Shown: piece by piece, positions 40,852 through 50,637 of the stretch
Layout of the letters: the number at the start of each line of letters is the position of its first letter
Position numbering within the stretch: the stretch's first letter is position 1
Assembly (NCBI RefSeq): GCF_014204795.1
Contig: NZ_JACHMB010000001.1
Location: forward strand, 8,506,501-8,570,500
Direction: 5' to 3'
Length of the DNA: 64,000 bases
Origin: Nonomuraea jabiensis
GTDB lineage: Bacteria > Actinomycetota > Actinomycetes > Streptosporangiales > Streptosporangiaceae
Notes under the pieces: generated by a model
Databases searched by the model: none
Seen by the model: the letters and a program-made list of their open reading frames with translations, nothing else
What the model was told of the DNA's origin: nothing
Made by a program: the position numbers and the translations under genes

Positions 40852-41172
40852 CTACAGCTCGCCGCGGTACCAGGCTTCGGTCTCGTCCGCCAGCGCGTTC
40901 TCGTCCGGCCGCGGGGGCCGGGCCCGCTCGGCCCAGTGGCGCAGCCCCCGCGCCACCTGGGTGGCGTGCTCCGGCCGCACGGATCCGTACACGGTGAAGT
41001 ACGTGACGATCGGTCCGGCGGCGGGATCGCCGGCGTCGCAGCGGGCGCACAGGAGGACCTCGCTGACGCCCCGGACCTCGTTCCCCGCCGCGTTCGTCCA
41101 GGTGTGCGGCAGGCGCAGCACGGCGAGGACGCTGTCGGCGCGGCAGCGGGGGCAGGGCCGGTCGCCGGTCAC
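40852..41172 (-). CDS. DUF6300-family zinc-ribbon protein
   Basis: 106 residues from a GTG that overlaps the dnaE stop (GTGA). CPRC near the N-terminus and CARCDAGDPAAGP in the middle supply a four-Cys zinc ribbon, followed by VTYFTVYGSVRPEHATQVAR and a C-terminal helix HWAERARPPRPDENALADE. This is the DUF6300 architecture, of unknown function. Tight coupling to a DNA polymerase subunit gene is unusual for it. No other motif. Confidence 0.75.
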   Translation of the reverse strand: MTGDRPCPRCRADSVLAVLRLPHTWTNAAGNEVRGVSEVLLCARCDAGDPAAGPIVTYFTVYGSVRPEHATQVARGLRHWAERARPPRPDENALADETEAWYRGEL

Positions 41173-44100
41173 GCTCCGCCGATCGCGTCCGCGCCGAGCA
41201 GCGCCTTGACGTCGCCGTAGAGCGCCGGTTCGGCGGTGACCCGGAACGGCTGGAGGTTCAGCAGCACGCTCCTGGCGCCGGGGCGGTGCAGGCGCACGTG
41301 TACGGGCGCGCGGCCGGGATGGGTGGTCAGGATGTGCTTGAACTCCTGGACGAGCCGTGGGCTCAGCTGGGTCTCCTGGATCGAGATCACCACGGGAGGC
41401 TCGGTGTCCGCCCGGGAGACGTCGAGGAGGGTGATCTCCTCGCCGTACACGCTCATCGTCTCGTCGCGGACGTTGATCCGGCCCCGCACGGAGATCACGC
41501 GGTCCTGGGCCAGCGCCTCGCCGTACAGCGTGTAGGTCTTGGGGAAGACGAGCACCTCCATGGCGGCGTCGTGGTCCTCGAGGGTGACGATCGCCCACGG
41601 GCTGCCCTGTTTGGTGACCTTGCGCTGCAGGCCCGAGATGATGCCGCTGATGCGGGTCGCCCCCTCCTGCCGCCCCGAGGCCAGCAGGTCGGCGAGGGTG
41701 GTGTCGCGGTGGGCGTCCAGGACGCGTTCGGCGCCGTCGAGCGGGTGGCTGGAGACGTACAGGCCGAGCATCTCGCGCTCGAAGGCCAGCAGGGTGACGC
41801 CGTCCCACTCGCCCTCGGGGATCGCGATGGAGAAGGCGTCGCTCTGGCTCGGCTCCCCGAACAGCGAGTCCTGGCCGCGGGCCTCGTTCCGCTTGACGTC
41901 GATGATCGCGTCCACGGCCTGTTCGTGGACGGCGACCAGGGCCTTGCGGTGATGCTCCAGGCTGTCGAACGCGCCGGCCTTGGCCAGCGACTCGATGACG
42001 CGCTTGTTGCACACGGCCGTCGGGACCTTGGCGAGGAAGTCGTTGAAGTCGGTGTAGGGGCCCTGGGCCTCGCGGGCGGCGACGATGGCGTCCACGACGC
42101 CGGCCCCGACGTTGCGTACGGCGCCCAGTCCGAAGCGGATGTCGGTCCCGACGGCGGCGAAGTCGAGCCGGCTGGCGTTGACGTCCGGGGGCAGCACTTT
42201 GATGCCCAGGCGGCGGCAGTCCGACAGATAGATGGCCATCTTGTCCTTGTCGTCGCCGACGGAGGTGAGCAGCGCGGCGAGGTACTCCTGGGGGTGGTTG
42301 GCCTTGAGGTAGGCGGTCCAGTAGGAGACCAGGCCGTACCCGGCGGTGTGGGACTTGTTGAAGCCGTAGCCGCTGAAGGGGACGAGGACATCCCAGACCG
42401 CCTTGATCGCCTCGGCGGAGAAGCCGCGCCCGCTCATGCCGGCGGAGAAGCGGTCCCATTCGGCGTCCAGGACCTCCTTCTTCTTCTTGCCCATGGCCCG
42501 GCGCAGCATGTCGGCGGCGCCGAGGGAGTAGCCGGCCAGCTGCTGCGCGATGGCCATGACCTGCTCCTGGAAGACCACCAGGTGGTAGGTGTCGCCCAGG
42601 ATGGGCTCCAGCGCCTCCTCCAGCTCGGGGTGGATCGGCTCGACCGGCTGCTTGCCGGTCTTGCGCAGGGCGTAGTTGGTGTGGGCGTTCATCTCCATCG
42701 GCCCGGGCCGGTAGAGCGCGTTCACCGCGGCGATGTCGGTGAACGTGGTGGGCTGCATGAGCTTCAGCAGGACCCGCATGCCGCCGCCGTCCAGCTGGAA
42801 CACCCCGAGCGTGTCGCCGCGCGCCAGCAGCCGGTACGTGGTGGCGTCGTCGAGCGGGATGTCGAGGATGTCGATGTCGACGCCCTTGTTGGCCCGGACG
42901 TTGGCGATCGCGTCGCCGATCACCGTGAGGTTGCGCAGGCCGAGGAAGTCCATCTTCAGCAGGCCCATGTCCTCGGCCTGGGTGAAGGGGAAGCCGGTCA
43001 CGACCGGGCCGTCGGCCTTGGGCTTGACCAGCGGGATCACGTCGATCAGGGGCTCGCTGGACAGGATCACGCCCGCGGCGTGGATGCCGGTGCCGCGGGT
43101 GAGGCCCTCGATGCCGGCCGCGGTGTCGAGCACCCGTTTGACGTCGGGGTCCTGCTCGTACATCTGGCGCAGCTCGGCCGCCTCGCCGTGCCGGGGGTGG
43201 CCCTTGTCGTGGATGGCGGCCAGCGGGATCTCCTTGCCGCCGACCGCCGCCGGGAACGCCTTGGTGATGCGGTCGCCCAAGGCGTACGGCAGGCCCAGCA
43301 CGCGGCAGGAGTCCTTGACGGCGGCCTTGGCCTTGATGGTGCCGAAGGTGACGATCTGGCAGACGCGGTCGTCGCCGTACTTGCGGGTGACGTAGTCGAT
43401 CATCTCGTCGCGCCGCCGGTCGTCGAAGTCGAGGTCGACGTCCGGCATGGAGATGCGCTCGGGGTTGAGGAAGCGTTCGAAGATCAGTTTGTGCTCGATC
43501 GGGTCGAGCTGGGTGATCCCCGTGCAGTACGCCACGATCGACCCGGTGGCCGAGCCGCGCCCGGGGCCCAGGCCGATGCCGCGCTCCCGGGCATGGCGGC
43601 AGATGTCGGCCACCACCAGGAAGTAGCCGGGGAATCCCATGGCCTCGATGACCGACAGCTCGTAGTCGATGCGGTCGAGCACCTCCTGCGACGGCCGGCC
43701 GTAGCGGCGGCGGGCGCCCTCGAGGGTCTCCTTGCGCAGCCAGCTGGCCTCGCTCTCGCCCTCGGGCACGGGGAAGCGCGGCGTCAGGTCCCGGTGGGCG
43801 AACACCTCGCCGTAGTCGCCGACCCGCTCGGCGATCAGCAGCGTGTTGTCGCAGGCCCCCGGCACCTCGGCGTCCCACAGCGCGCGCATCTCGGCGGCGG
43901 ACTTGACGTAGTAGCCGCTGCCGCCGAACCGGAACCGGTCGGCGTCGGCCAGCCGCTTGCCGGTGCCCACGCACAGCAGCGCGTCGTGCGCCGGGGCCTG
44001 GCTCTCGGTGACGTAGTGCGAGTCGTTGGTGGCCAGGGGCGGCAGGCCGAGCTCCTTGCCGAGCTTGAGCAGCTCGTCGCGGACCCGGCGCTCGATGGGC

Positions 44101-44708
44101 AGGCCGTGATCCATCAGCTCCAGGAAATAGTTGTCCCTGCCGAAGATGTCGCGGTAGCGGGCGGCGGCCTCGACGGCCTGGGCGTACTGGCCGAGTCGCA
44201 GCCTGGTCTGCACCTCGCCGGACGGGCAGCCGGTCGTGGCGACGATGCCCTGACCGTACTCGGCCAGCAATTCATCATCCATGCGCGGATATTTCTGGAC
44301 ATGGCCTTCCAGCCAGGCCCGGGACTGCAGCCGGAACAGGTTCCGCAGGCCCTGCGCCCCCGTCGCCCACATCGTCATGTGCGTGTACAGGCCGCGCCCG
44401 GAGACGTCGCCGCCCTCGCCGGTCTCGTCGTTGGAGCGGCGCAGCGCGAGGTTGTCGCTGTAGTACACCGGCTGCCGGTGGCGCCGCGAGAGCGGGGCGA
44501 CGTAGCTCTCGATGCCGATGATCGGTTTGATCCCCGCCTTGCGCGCGGCCTGGTAGAACTCGTACGCGCCGTGCACGTTCCCGTGGTCGCTCATCGCCAC
44601 CGCCGGCATCCCCTGCCGGGCGACCTCATCCATCAACAGCCCGACCTTGGCCGCGCCGTCCAGCATGCTGTATTCCGTATGCACATGGAGATGCACGAAA
44701 GATCCCAC
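41169..44708 (-). CDS. dnaE: DNA polymerase III alpha subunit
   Basis: 1179 residues, the normal DnaE1 length, from a GTG at 44708 with AGGGGG about ten bases upstream (GTG at 44717 is also possible). PHP domain with FVHLHVHTEYSMLDGAAKVG and AMSDHGNVHGAYEF; catalytic palm with PDVDLDFDDRRRDEMID for two metal Asp and LKMDFLGLRNLTVIG for the third; then tandem HhH, an OB fold (ISGIISGLQRKVTKQGS) and a clamp-binding GQDSLFG. All active residues are present. It differs from DnaE2 in length and PHP motifs. It may be the replicative enzyme or a paralogue; neighbours are not those usually beside dnaE1 (lspA, hisD). Confidence 0.95.
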   Translation of the reverse strand: MGSFVHLHVHTEYSMLDGAAKVGLLMDEVARQGMPAVAMSDHGNVHGAYEFYQAARKAGIKPIIGIESYVAPLSRRHRQPVYYSDNLALRRSNDETGEGGDVSGRGLYTHMTMWATGAQGLRNLFRLQSRAWLEGHVQKYPRMDDELLAEYGQGIVATTGCPSGEVQTRLRLGQYAQAVEAAARYRDIFGRDNYFLELMDHGLPIERRVRDELLKLGKELGLPPLATNDSHYVTESQAPAHDALLCVGTGKRLADADRFRFGGSGYYVKSAAEMRALWDAEVPGACDNTLLIAERVGDYGEVFAHRDLTPRFPVPEGESEASWLRKETLEGARRRYGRPSQEVLDRIDYELSVIEAMGFPGYFLVVADICRHARERGIGLGPGRGSATGSIVAYCTGITQLDPIEHKLIFERFLNPERISMPDVDLDFDDRRRDEMIDYVTRKYGDDRVCQIVTFGTIKAKAAVKDSCRVLGLPYALGDRITKAFPAAVGGKEIPLAAIHDKGHPRHGEAAELRQMYEQDPDVKRVLDTAAGIEGLTRGTGIHAAGVILSSEPLIDVIPLVKPKADGPVVTGFPFTQAEDMGLLKMDFLGLRNLTVIGDAIANVRANKGVDIDILDIPLDDATTYRLLARGDTLGVFQLDGGGMRVLLKLMQPTTFTDIAAVNALYRPGPMEMNAHTNYALRKTGKQPVEPIHPELEEALEPILGDTYHLVVFQEQVMAIAQQLAGYSLGAADMLRRAMGKKKKEVLDAEWDRFSAGMSGRGFSAEAIKAVWDVLVPFSGYGFNKSHTAGYGLVSYWTAYLKANHPQEYLAALLTSVGDDKDKMAIYLSDCRRLGIKVLPPDVNASRLDFAAVGTDIRFGLGAVRNVGAGVVDAIVAAREAQGPYTDFNDFLAKVPTAVCNKRVIESLAKAGAFDSLEHHRKALVAVHEQAVDAIIDVKRNEARGQDSLFGEPSQSDAFSIAIPEGEWDGVTLLAFEREMLGLYVSSHPLDGAERVLDAHRDTTLADLLASGRQEGATRISGIISGLQRKVTKQGSPWAIVTLEDHDAAMEVLVFPKTYTLYGEALAQDRVISVRGRINVRDETMSVYGEEITLLDVSRADTEPPVVISIQETQLSPRLVQEFKHILTTHPGRAPVHVRLHRPGARSVLLNLQPFRVTAEPALYGDVKALLGADAIGGA

Positions 44709-44814
44709 CGAGACCACGCCCCCTGGTTGTAGGCTCACCCGCGAACCCGAGCATTCGACCCGAGAGCAGGCCCGGTTGTCCAACAAGCGACACACCGAAG
44801 AACCACAACCAGCA

Positions 44815-45777
44815 GTGGTCGATGAGGCGGCGTACGACCTGGACCTCGCCACCGTCCGCGCCTTCGTCGTCATCACCGAGGACCGCTACTTCAGCGAGGC
44901 CGCCGCCAGGCTGGGCATCAGCCAGCAGGCCGTCTCCAAGCGGATCGCCAAGCTCGAGGCCGACCTCGGCGTACGGCTGTTCTCCCGCACCCGCACGGGG
45001 GCCGACCTCACCGAGGACGGCAAGGCGTTCCTGCATCACGCCCGCGCCCTCGTCGGCATCGCCGACCAGGCACGCGAAGTCCTGCGCGGCCGGAACCGCT
45101 CGCTGCGGGTCGACGTCATGGACACCCGGATGCACTCCAGCGACCTGATCCGCAAGTTCCACGAGACCGTCGAGAACGCGGACGTCGAGGTCATCACCTC
45201 CAACGGGCTCAGATCGGCACGCGGCGCGCTCGCCCGCGGGGCCGTCGACGCCGCCTTCGCCCGCGTCAGCGGGACGCTGGAGGACGACCTCCGGCACGTG
45301 CCGGCCTACCTCGACCCCGTGCACCTGCTGGTCGGCCGCGACCATCCGCTCGCCGGCCTGCGGGAGGTGGAGGTCGAACGCCTGTCCGGGGTGACCGTGT
45401 GGATGCCCGGCAACGTCCCGGGCAGCGAGTGGGCCGAGTTCTACGGTTTCCTGAGCGCCGCGTTCGACATCCCGCTCGACACGGCGGGGCCGGATTTCGG
45501 GTGGGAGTATTTCACCGAGGAGATCGCCTCCGGGGGACGCGTCGGGTTCGTCGGGGGGCGGCTGCGGATGCCCTGGCACCCGGGCACCGTCCAGGTCCCG
45601 GTCGTGGCGCCCGCCCCTGTGTACCCGTGCTCGCTGATCTTCCACCGGCACAGCCATCACCCGGTGCTGGCGCGGCTCGTGCGGTATGTCACGGACAACT
45701 ACCAGCCGTTCGACCCGCGCCGCCAATGGCTCCCGGACCCCGACCGCGCGGCCTTCACCACGGCCGCCGGCCGCTGA
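44815..45777 (+). CDS. LysR-family transcriptional regulator
   Basis: 320 residues from the GTG at 44815, which puts the HTH at the normal position (DLDLATVRAFVVITEDRYFS, EAAARLGISQQAVSKRIAKL, EADLGVRLFSRTRTGADLTE). A TTG at 44776 is a possible longer start. The effector domain begins near SLRVDVMDTRMHSSDLIRKF and contains LVGRDHPLAGL and IASGGRVGFVGGRLRMPWHP. It is divergent from dnaE with about 106 bases between them, and its targets are not evident. The bidirectional terminator at 45915-45954 separates it from the converging GH92 gene. Confidence 0.88.
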   Translation: MVDEAAYDLDLATVRAFVVITEDRYFSEAAARLGISQQAVSKRIAKLEADLGVRLFSRTRTGADLTEDGKAFLHHARALVGIADQAREVLRGRNRSLRVDVMDTRMHSSDLIRKFHETVENADVEVITSNGLRSARGALARGAVDAAFARVSGTLEDDLRHVPAYLDPVHLLVGRDHPLAGLREVEVERLSGVTVWMPGNVPGSEWAEFYGFLSAAFDIPLDTAGPDFGWEYFTEEIASGGRVGFVGGRLRMPWHPGTVQVPVVAPAPVYPCSLIFHRHSHHPVLARLVRYVTDNYQPFDPRRQWLPDPDRAAFTTAAGR

Positions 45778-45914
45778 GGGGAGCGCCTCGCCGTCCCAGC
45801 ACGACCGCCGGGGTCACGGTGCTGCTCGGCGGGCTCAAGGCGGCCCTGAGTGCGGATCGCGGGTGTCGCCGCCGTGCGGGTGCGCGACGTCCGGCGCCTG
45901 ACCCACACCTGCGA

Positions 45915-45954
45915 GTGCCCGCCCGAGCCGTGCCCGGTCGGGTGGGGCGGGCAC
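45915..45954. terminator. Bidirectional hairpin between LysR and GH92 genes
   Basis: GTGCCCGCCC at 45915-45924 pairs perfectly with GGGCGGGCAC at 45945-45954. It lies between two converging genes, 10 bases from the GH92 stop, and can stop both transcripts. Confidence 0.7.
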
Positions 45955-45963
45955 GGTGAGGGG

Positions 45964-48900
45964 TCAGTGGCGTGTCGTGAGGGCGAAGAGCTTGACGTTG
46001 GGCGTCGCCGCGCTGGTGAACGAGACCGCCTCCCGGGCCGGGTCCGCCGGCACGGACACCCGCCAGATGCTCACCCTGCGCCCGTCGGCGGTGTTGTTGA
46101 CGTTGTACCGGGTGTCGGCCGTGATCGCCGCCTCCTCGCCGAAGTGCGGTGACGCGCTCGCCCAGTCGGTCACCTTCAGCGGGGCCGTGGCGGTCGTGCC
46201 GTCCGCGTAGGTGATCGTGAGCTCGGTCTGCTGGTCCCCGTTCACGGCCGTGACCAGCAGGTCGAGGGCCTGGTAGCGGCCCGGCGTGAGGTAGGTGCGC
46301 TGGCCGCGCAGGCTGTGGAAGTTGCCCGCCGTGCCCCTGGTCTCCGGGATCAGGTAGGCGCCGCCCGACACGGTGCGCAGGCCCGGCTCGGGCAGCTGCT
46401 CGGCCGGGAAGCTCCAGCCCTTGCCGTCCAGGTTGCCCTGGGGCTTGGCGTCCGTGGTGGCCACGCCGTCCACGTCGTACTGGAGCCTCTGGGCGCAGGA
46501 GGAGCCGGACGGCTCGCACGCGGCGGGCAGGTTCGGGATCGGGGCGCCGGCGGCGGGGACGCGGTCGACGGGGAGGTCGCCGGGCGCGGTCGCCCACGAG
46601 GTGTCGGGGGTGGCGCCGACGGTGACCACGACGTCGCCGCCCTGGTTCAGCAGGGACTCGGGCAGCCAGGAGCGCGTGTACGCCCGGCCGTTGACCCGCA
46701 CGTCCTGGACATAGACGGCGTCGGGGCCGGCCTGCGGGGCGCTCACCGTGATCGTGCGGCCGTTGCCGCGCTTGATCCACGCCTTCGGGAACATGGGGCT
46801 GGACAGCAGCATCTCGGCCCGGCTCGGCGTCTGGGGGTACATGCCGAGCGCGGCGAAGACGTACCAGGCGGACATGGTGCCGAGGTCGTCGTTGCCGGGC
46901 AGCCCGCCGGGGCCGGTCCGGTACACCAGGGACGCCATCGCGCGCACCGTCTCCTGGGTCTTCCACGGCCGGCCGAGCGCGTTGTAGAGCCACGGGACGT
47001 GGATGCCGGGCTCGTTCGTCGGGTCGTAGCGGAAGCCGTCGCCGCCGGTCGCCCACGAGCCGTCGGCGCGGTGGAAGAACGTGTCGAGCCGCTTGGCCGC
47101 CTGCTCCCGGCCGCCCATGGCGGCGGCCAGCCCCGAGACGTCGTGCTGGACCATCCAGGTGTAGGTGGCGCTGGTGCCCTGCGCGAAACCGGCGTCGGAG
47201 GTCGCCGAGAACGGCCACAGCCAGGTGCCGTCGGCCTTGCGCGCCTGCTGGTAACCGCCCTCCGGCCCGGCCGACGGGTTGAACGTGTTACGCCACCAGC
47301 TCGCCCGCGGCATCAGCAGGTCACGCTCGGCGGTGCGGCCGAGCCGGCCCGCCCAGTCCGCGAGCGCGAAGTCGGCGGTCGCGTCCTCCAGCGTCTCCGC
47401 CGCGCCGCCCCAGCAGTGGCAGGTGTCCTGGGGCGCGTAGCCGAGCCGCAGGTATTCGGCCAGGTTCGGGCGCTGGCCCTCGCACTGCCCCGGGCACCCC
47501 TTGTCCGACAGGCCGGACGGGTGCGGCACGGTCGCCTGCGCGAGCAGGGAGTCGAAGGCGCCGCGCACGTCGAAGTTGCGCACGCCGAGCGCGTAGAAGC
47601 CGGCGAGCGCGGGGGCCGACGGGTCGCCGGTCATCACGTGGGTGGGGCCGTTGACGTGCACCCAGCGGTCCCAGACGCCGCCGTTCTGCCGCGCCAGGTT
47701 GTACAGGGACTGGGCGTAGTCGCCGGCGACCCGCGGTTCGAGCAGGGCCAGGAGCTGGGTGTGCGCGCGGTACTGGTCCCAGCCGGAGAAGTTGCCGTAC
47801 TGGACGCCCTGCCCGCGGGCCAGCCGGTGCACCTTTCCGTCGCTGCCGAGGTAGGTGCCCGCGACGTCGCTGGTCACGTTGGGCTGCAGGTAGGCGTGGT
47901 ACATCGCCGTGTAGAACGTGGTCAGCAGGTCCGCCGAGCCGCCGGCCACCTCGACCGAGCGCAGCCGCTCGTTCCAGGCGCGGGTGGCGCGGGCGGCCAC
48001 GGACGCGACGTCGTCCCGCCCGGAGATCTCCTCGGCCAGGTTCTGCCTGGCCGCCGCCAGGCTGGTGTAGGAGATGCCGACCTTCATGCGGACGTCGGTG
48101 CCGTCGAAGGTGACGTACCCGCCGGAGCCGCGGCCCGCGCGGTCGGCGCCCGTGGCGTAGCCCTCGCCGCCGCTCGCCGTCGTCGTGCCGGGGCGCAGCT
48201 CGCCGTTGACCCAGGTGCCGGTGGCGGCGAAGGCGCGGTCGAAGGAGGCGGCGAAGTGCAGCCGGTAGTAGCTCTTGCGGTTGTTGACGCCGCCGTTGGC
48301 GCGGCGGCCGCAGAACGCGCCGGTCAGCACCGAGCCGGTGACCGTACGGGTGGCCGGGTCGATGGCGATCTCGGCGTCCTCGCTGCCGTTGAGCGAGTTG
48401 GACACCCGGAACAGCAGGCTGGCCGGCGAGCCCTCCGGGAAGGTGAACTGGCCCACGCCCGCGCGGGTCGTGACCGCGAGGTCGGTCCTGACGCCGGAGT
48501 CCAGCGTGACCGTGTACCGGCCGGGCCGCGCGCTCTCCTTGTCGTGGCTGAACGTGCTCGCGTAGATCGCGTCGGTGGTGTCCGCGGTCGGCGAGGAGGT
48601 GACCTGTCCGGCGAACGGCATGATCGGAACGTCACCGGCGGCACCCGGATGGCAGCCCGCCCCGTTGACGTGCGTGAGCGCGAAGCCCCGCACGCGGGGC
48701 GTGTTGTAGGAGTAGCCGTTGGCGCCCGCGGCGTTGGTCTGGTCGCCCGCCGTGTTGGTCGGGCTCCACGAGATCATCCCGAACGGCAGGACGGCGCCGG
48801 GATAGGTGTTGCCGCCGTTGGCCGATCCGATCAGCGGGTCGACGTGGCGTACCGGATCGGTGACCTTGGCGGGGGAGTGGGCTGCGGCTGCCGGGACGGC

Positions 48901-48984
48901 GACGGCCGTGCCGAGCACCGTGCCGATGATCGCGGCGGCGAGCCACGAGCGGGGAGAGAACACGTCGTGATCACACCGGCTCAC
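45964..48984 (-). CDS. Secreted GH92 alpha-mannosidase
   Basis: 1006 residues. Signal segment WLAAAIIGTVLGTAVAVPAA. Family hallmarks: VDPLIGSANGGNTYPGAVLP, FGMISWSPTN, FALTHVNGAGCHPGAAGD at the calcium/substrate site, GNFSGWDQYRAHTQLLALLE, and GNDDLGTMSAWYVFAALG, the catalytic-base region. GH92 enzymes are calcium-dependent exo-alpha-mannosidases acting on alpha-1,2 and related linkages. An extra beta-rich C-terminal domain of about 170 residues (GWSFPAEQLPEPGLRTVSGG; FTSAATPNVKLFALTTRH) may bind sugar. GTG at 48984 or 48963 starts it. It follows the oxidoreductase by 48 bases, so it may share the transcript. Confidence 0.93.
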   Translation of the reverse strand: MSRCDHDVFSPRSWLAAAIIGTVLGTAVAVPAAAAHSPAKVTDPVRHVDPLIGSANGGNTYPGAVLPFGMISWSPTNTAGDQTNAAGANGYSYNTPRVRGFALTHVNGAGCHPGAAGDVPIMPFAGQVTSSPTADTTDAIYASTFSHDKESARPGRYTVTLDSGVRTDLAVTTRAGVGQFTFPEGSPASLLFRVSNSLNGSEDAEIAIDPATRTVTGSVLTGAFCGRRANGGVNNRKSYYRLHFAASFDRAFAATGTWVNGELRPGTTTASGGEGYATGADRAGRGSGGYVTFDGTDVRMKVGISYTSLAAARQNLAEEISGRDDVASVAARATRAWNERLRSVEVAGGSADLLTTFYTAMYHAYLQPNVTSDVAGTYLGSDGKVHRLARGQGVQYGNFSGWDQYRAHTQLLALLEPRVAGDYAQSLYNLARQNGGVWDRWVHVNGPTHVMTGDPSAPALAGFYALGVRNFDVRGAFDSLLAQATVPHPSGLSDKGCPGQCEGQRPNLAEYLRLGYAPQDTCHCWGGAAETLEDATADFALADWAGRLGRTAERDLLMPRASWWRNTFNPSAGPEGGYQQARKADGTWLWPFSATSDAGFAQGTSATYTWMVQHDVSGLAAAMGGREQAAKRLDTFFHRADGSWATGGDGFRYDPTNEPGIHVPWLYNALGRPWKTQETVRAMASLVYRTGPGGLPGNDDLGTMSAWYVFAALGMYPQTPSRAEMLLSSPMFPKAWIKRGNGRTITVSAPQAGPDAVYVQDVRVNGRAYTRSWLPESLLNQGGDVVVTVGATPDTSWATAPGDLPVDRVPAAGAPIPNLPAACEPSGSSCAQRLQYDVDGVATTDAKPQGNLDGKGWSFPAEQLPEPGLRTVSGGAYLIPETRGTAGNFHSLRGQRTYLTPGRYQALDLLVTAVNGDQQTELTITYADGTTATAPLKVTDWASASPHFGEEAAITADTRYNVNNTADGRRVSIWRVSVPADPAREAVSFTSAATPNVKLFALTTRH

Positions 48985-49032
48985 ATTAACTGAGCCATGA
49001 ACACGTACGTAAGACCAAAAGTCCGGAAGTGG

Positions 49033-50637
49033 TCAGTATCCCCTCACCTGAGGCCAGGCCAGCTCGAACCCGTCGGCGACCAGCTCGGCCTGGAACCGTT
49101 CGAGAGCGGCGGGATCCTCGTGGACCTGCGCCGGTTCGAGCCGGTTGTCCAGGCAGTGCGCCGCCAGCGCGCCGGCCGCCTCGCCGGCGTTCCACTCCAC
49201 CGGGTGCAGGCGGTAGCAGCCGTTGGTGATGTGGGTGGTGCCGAGGTTCTTCCCGGCGGCCAGCACGTTGCGCACGCGGACCGGCAGCAGCGCGCCCAGG
49301 GGGATCTGGAACGGGCAGCTCGCCACGTCGATGTAGTTGTCGCCGCCGGTGGAGGGGTGCAGGTCGATGCGGTACATCCCGACGCCCACGGTGTCGTGGT
49401 AGGCGACCGCGCCGTGCTCGCCGCGCACCGCCAGCGACAGGTCGTGCTCCACGATCGTGCGGCGGGCGCGGATGCGCCGCGACTCGCGGATGTAGGGGCT
49501 CTTGGCCAGGCCGTCGGCGGTGCCCATGACGTCGGGGCGCAGCCGCAGCCCCGGCCAGCCGGTGCCGCCGTCGGGCCGCGGCGCCTCGGTCTGCAGCCAG
49601 TACAGCATGCTGAGCGCCTGGTCCCGCGCGCCCTGGAGATGCCGGGCCCGCTCGTCCTCGGTGACGCCGATCAGCGGTCCGGGGAGGTAGTCGATCTGCG
49701 GCCAGTTGACGACGACGACGTCGCTGACCGCGAACCCGGGCTCGAACACCTCGCGGCACAGGATGCGCCGGAACACCCACAGATCCGTGTCGCCCGGGTC
49801 GCGGCTCTGGTCCGCGACGACCGGCTCCGACGAGGCGTGCGGCACGAACACGCGCGGCTTCGGCTCCAGCGTGCGCGGGTCGGGCGCGACGAGGCTGAGC
49901 AGCCGGTCCGGCCAGAACGGCGGCCGGTAGTCGCGCCAGAAGGCGTAGTCCTTGGGCCGGTCGACGGTGTGGTCCTCGCCGGCGCGGTGCTCGACGGCGA
50001 AGACCCAGGAGAACGCCTGCATGTTGCCCGGCTGGGCCTGCGCGGGGGCGCTGGGCTCGCCGGTCTCCGCGGCCGACTCGAAGCCGGTGACGTGCTCGAT
50101 CCCCGCCAGGGGCAGCAGGTCACCCAGCTCGGTGGCGTCGAGCACGTACGCCGCGCGCACGTGGAACGGTTCGCCGTCCGGGCCGGCGAAGGTCACCCCG
50201 GTCACCCGGTCGCCGTCCACGTCGGCGGCCACCGGCCGGTGCAGGTAGCGGATCGTCAGCCGCCCGGCGGACAGGTACGGGCCGACCATGCCGGCCAGCA
50301 CCGCGGCGGCCACCCGCGGCTCGCAGCAGAGCCTGCTGACCGTGCCGCGCCCCGGGTTGAGGTCGGTCGCCTCCCGGGACTCCCGGGTCAGCGGGTACCA
50401 GGTGCGGTAATGGTCGCGGATGGCCGTGCGCAACCTGCGGTAGGAGCGGGTCGCGCCGAACTGCTCGATCCACGGATGCTCGTCCGGCGGCACGCCCTGG
50501 CTGGTGAGCTGCCCGCCCAGCCAGTCGGTCTCCTCGGTGAGCACGACGGTCCGGCCGCGCCGCAGCGCCGCCAGCGCCGCGGCGACCCCGCCCATCCCGC
50601 CCCCGACCACCAGGACGTCCGCCTCGGCGCCGCTCAA
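49033..50637 (-). CDS. FAD-dependent oxidoreductase of glycan-utilisation loci
   Basis: 534 residues from a TTG whose bases overlap the upstream stop (TTGA). FAD_oxidored-type enzyme: ADVLVVGGGMGGVAAALAAL, GQLTSQGVPPDEHPW, YVLDATELGDLLPLAGIEHV, and the C-terminal VRNVLAAGKNLGTTHITNG. CCEPR and DVASCPFQIPLGALLP are frequent in this group. Such proteins are common in Bacteroidetes and actinomycete polysaccharide loci, with unproven oxidation of sugars or keto-sugars. Coupled to MGH1-like, GH127 and sialidase genes upstream. No signal peptide, hence cytoplasmic. Confidence 0.85.
   Translation of the reverse strand: MSGAEADVLVVGGGMGGVAAALAALRRGRTVVLTEETDWLGGQLTSQGVPPDEHPWIEQFGATRSYRRLRTAIRDHYRTWYPLTRESREATDLNPGRGTVSRLCCEPRVAAAVLAGMVGPYLSAGRLTIRYLHRPVAADVDGDRVTGVTFAGPDGEPFHVRAAYVLDATELGDLLPLAGIEHVTGFESAAETGEPSAPAQAQPGNMQAFSWVFAVEHRAGEDHTVDRPKDYAFWRDYRPPFWPDRLLSLVAPDPRTLEPKPRVFVPHASSEPVVADQSRDPGDTDLWVFRRILCREVFEPGFAVSDVVVVNWPQIDYLPGPLIGVTEDERARHLQGARDQALSMLYWLQTEAPRPDGGTGWPGLRLRPDVMGTADGLAKSPYIRESRRIRARRTIVEHDLSLAVRGEHGAVAYHDTVGVGMYRIDLHPSTGGDNYIDVASCPFQIPLGALLPVRVRNVLAAGKNLGTTHITNGCYRLHPVEWNAGEAAGALAAHCLDNRLEPAQVHEDPAALERFQAELVADGFELAWPQVRGY

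Noticed and set aside
40852..44732. Very long open frames on the strand opposite dnaE and other genes
   Set aside because: They have skewed Arg/Gly/Ala/Val composition and no domains. In this GC-rich DNA, strong codon bias keeps antisense frames open.
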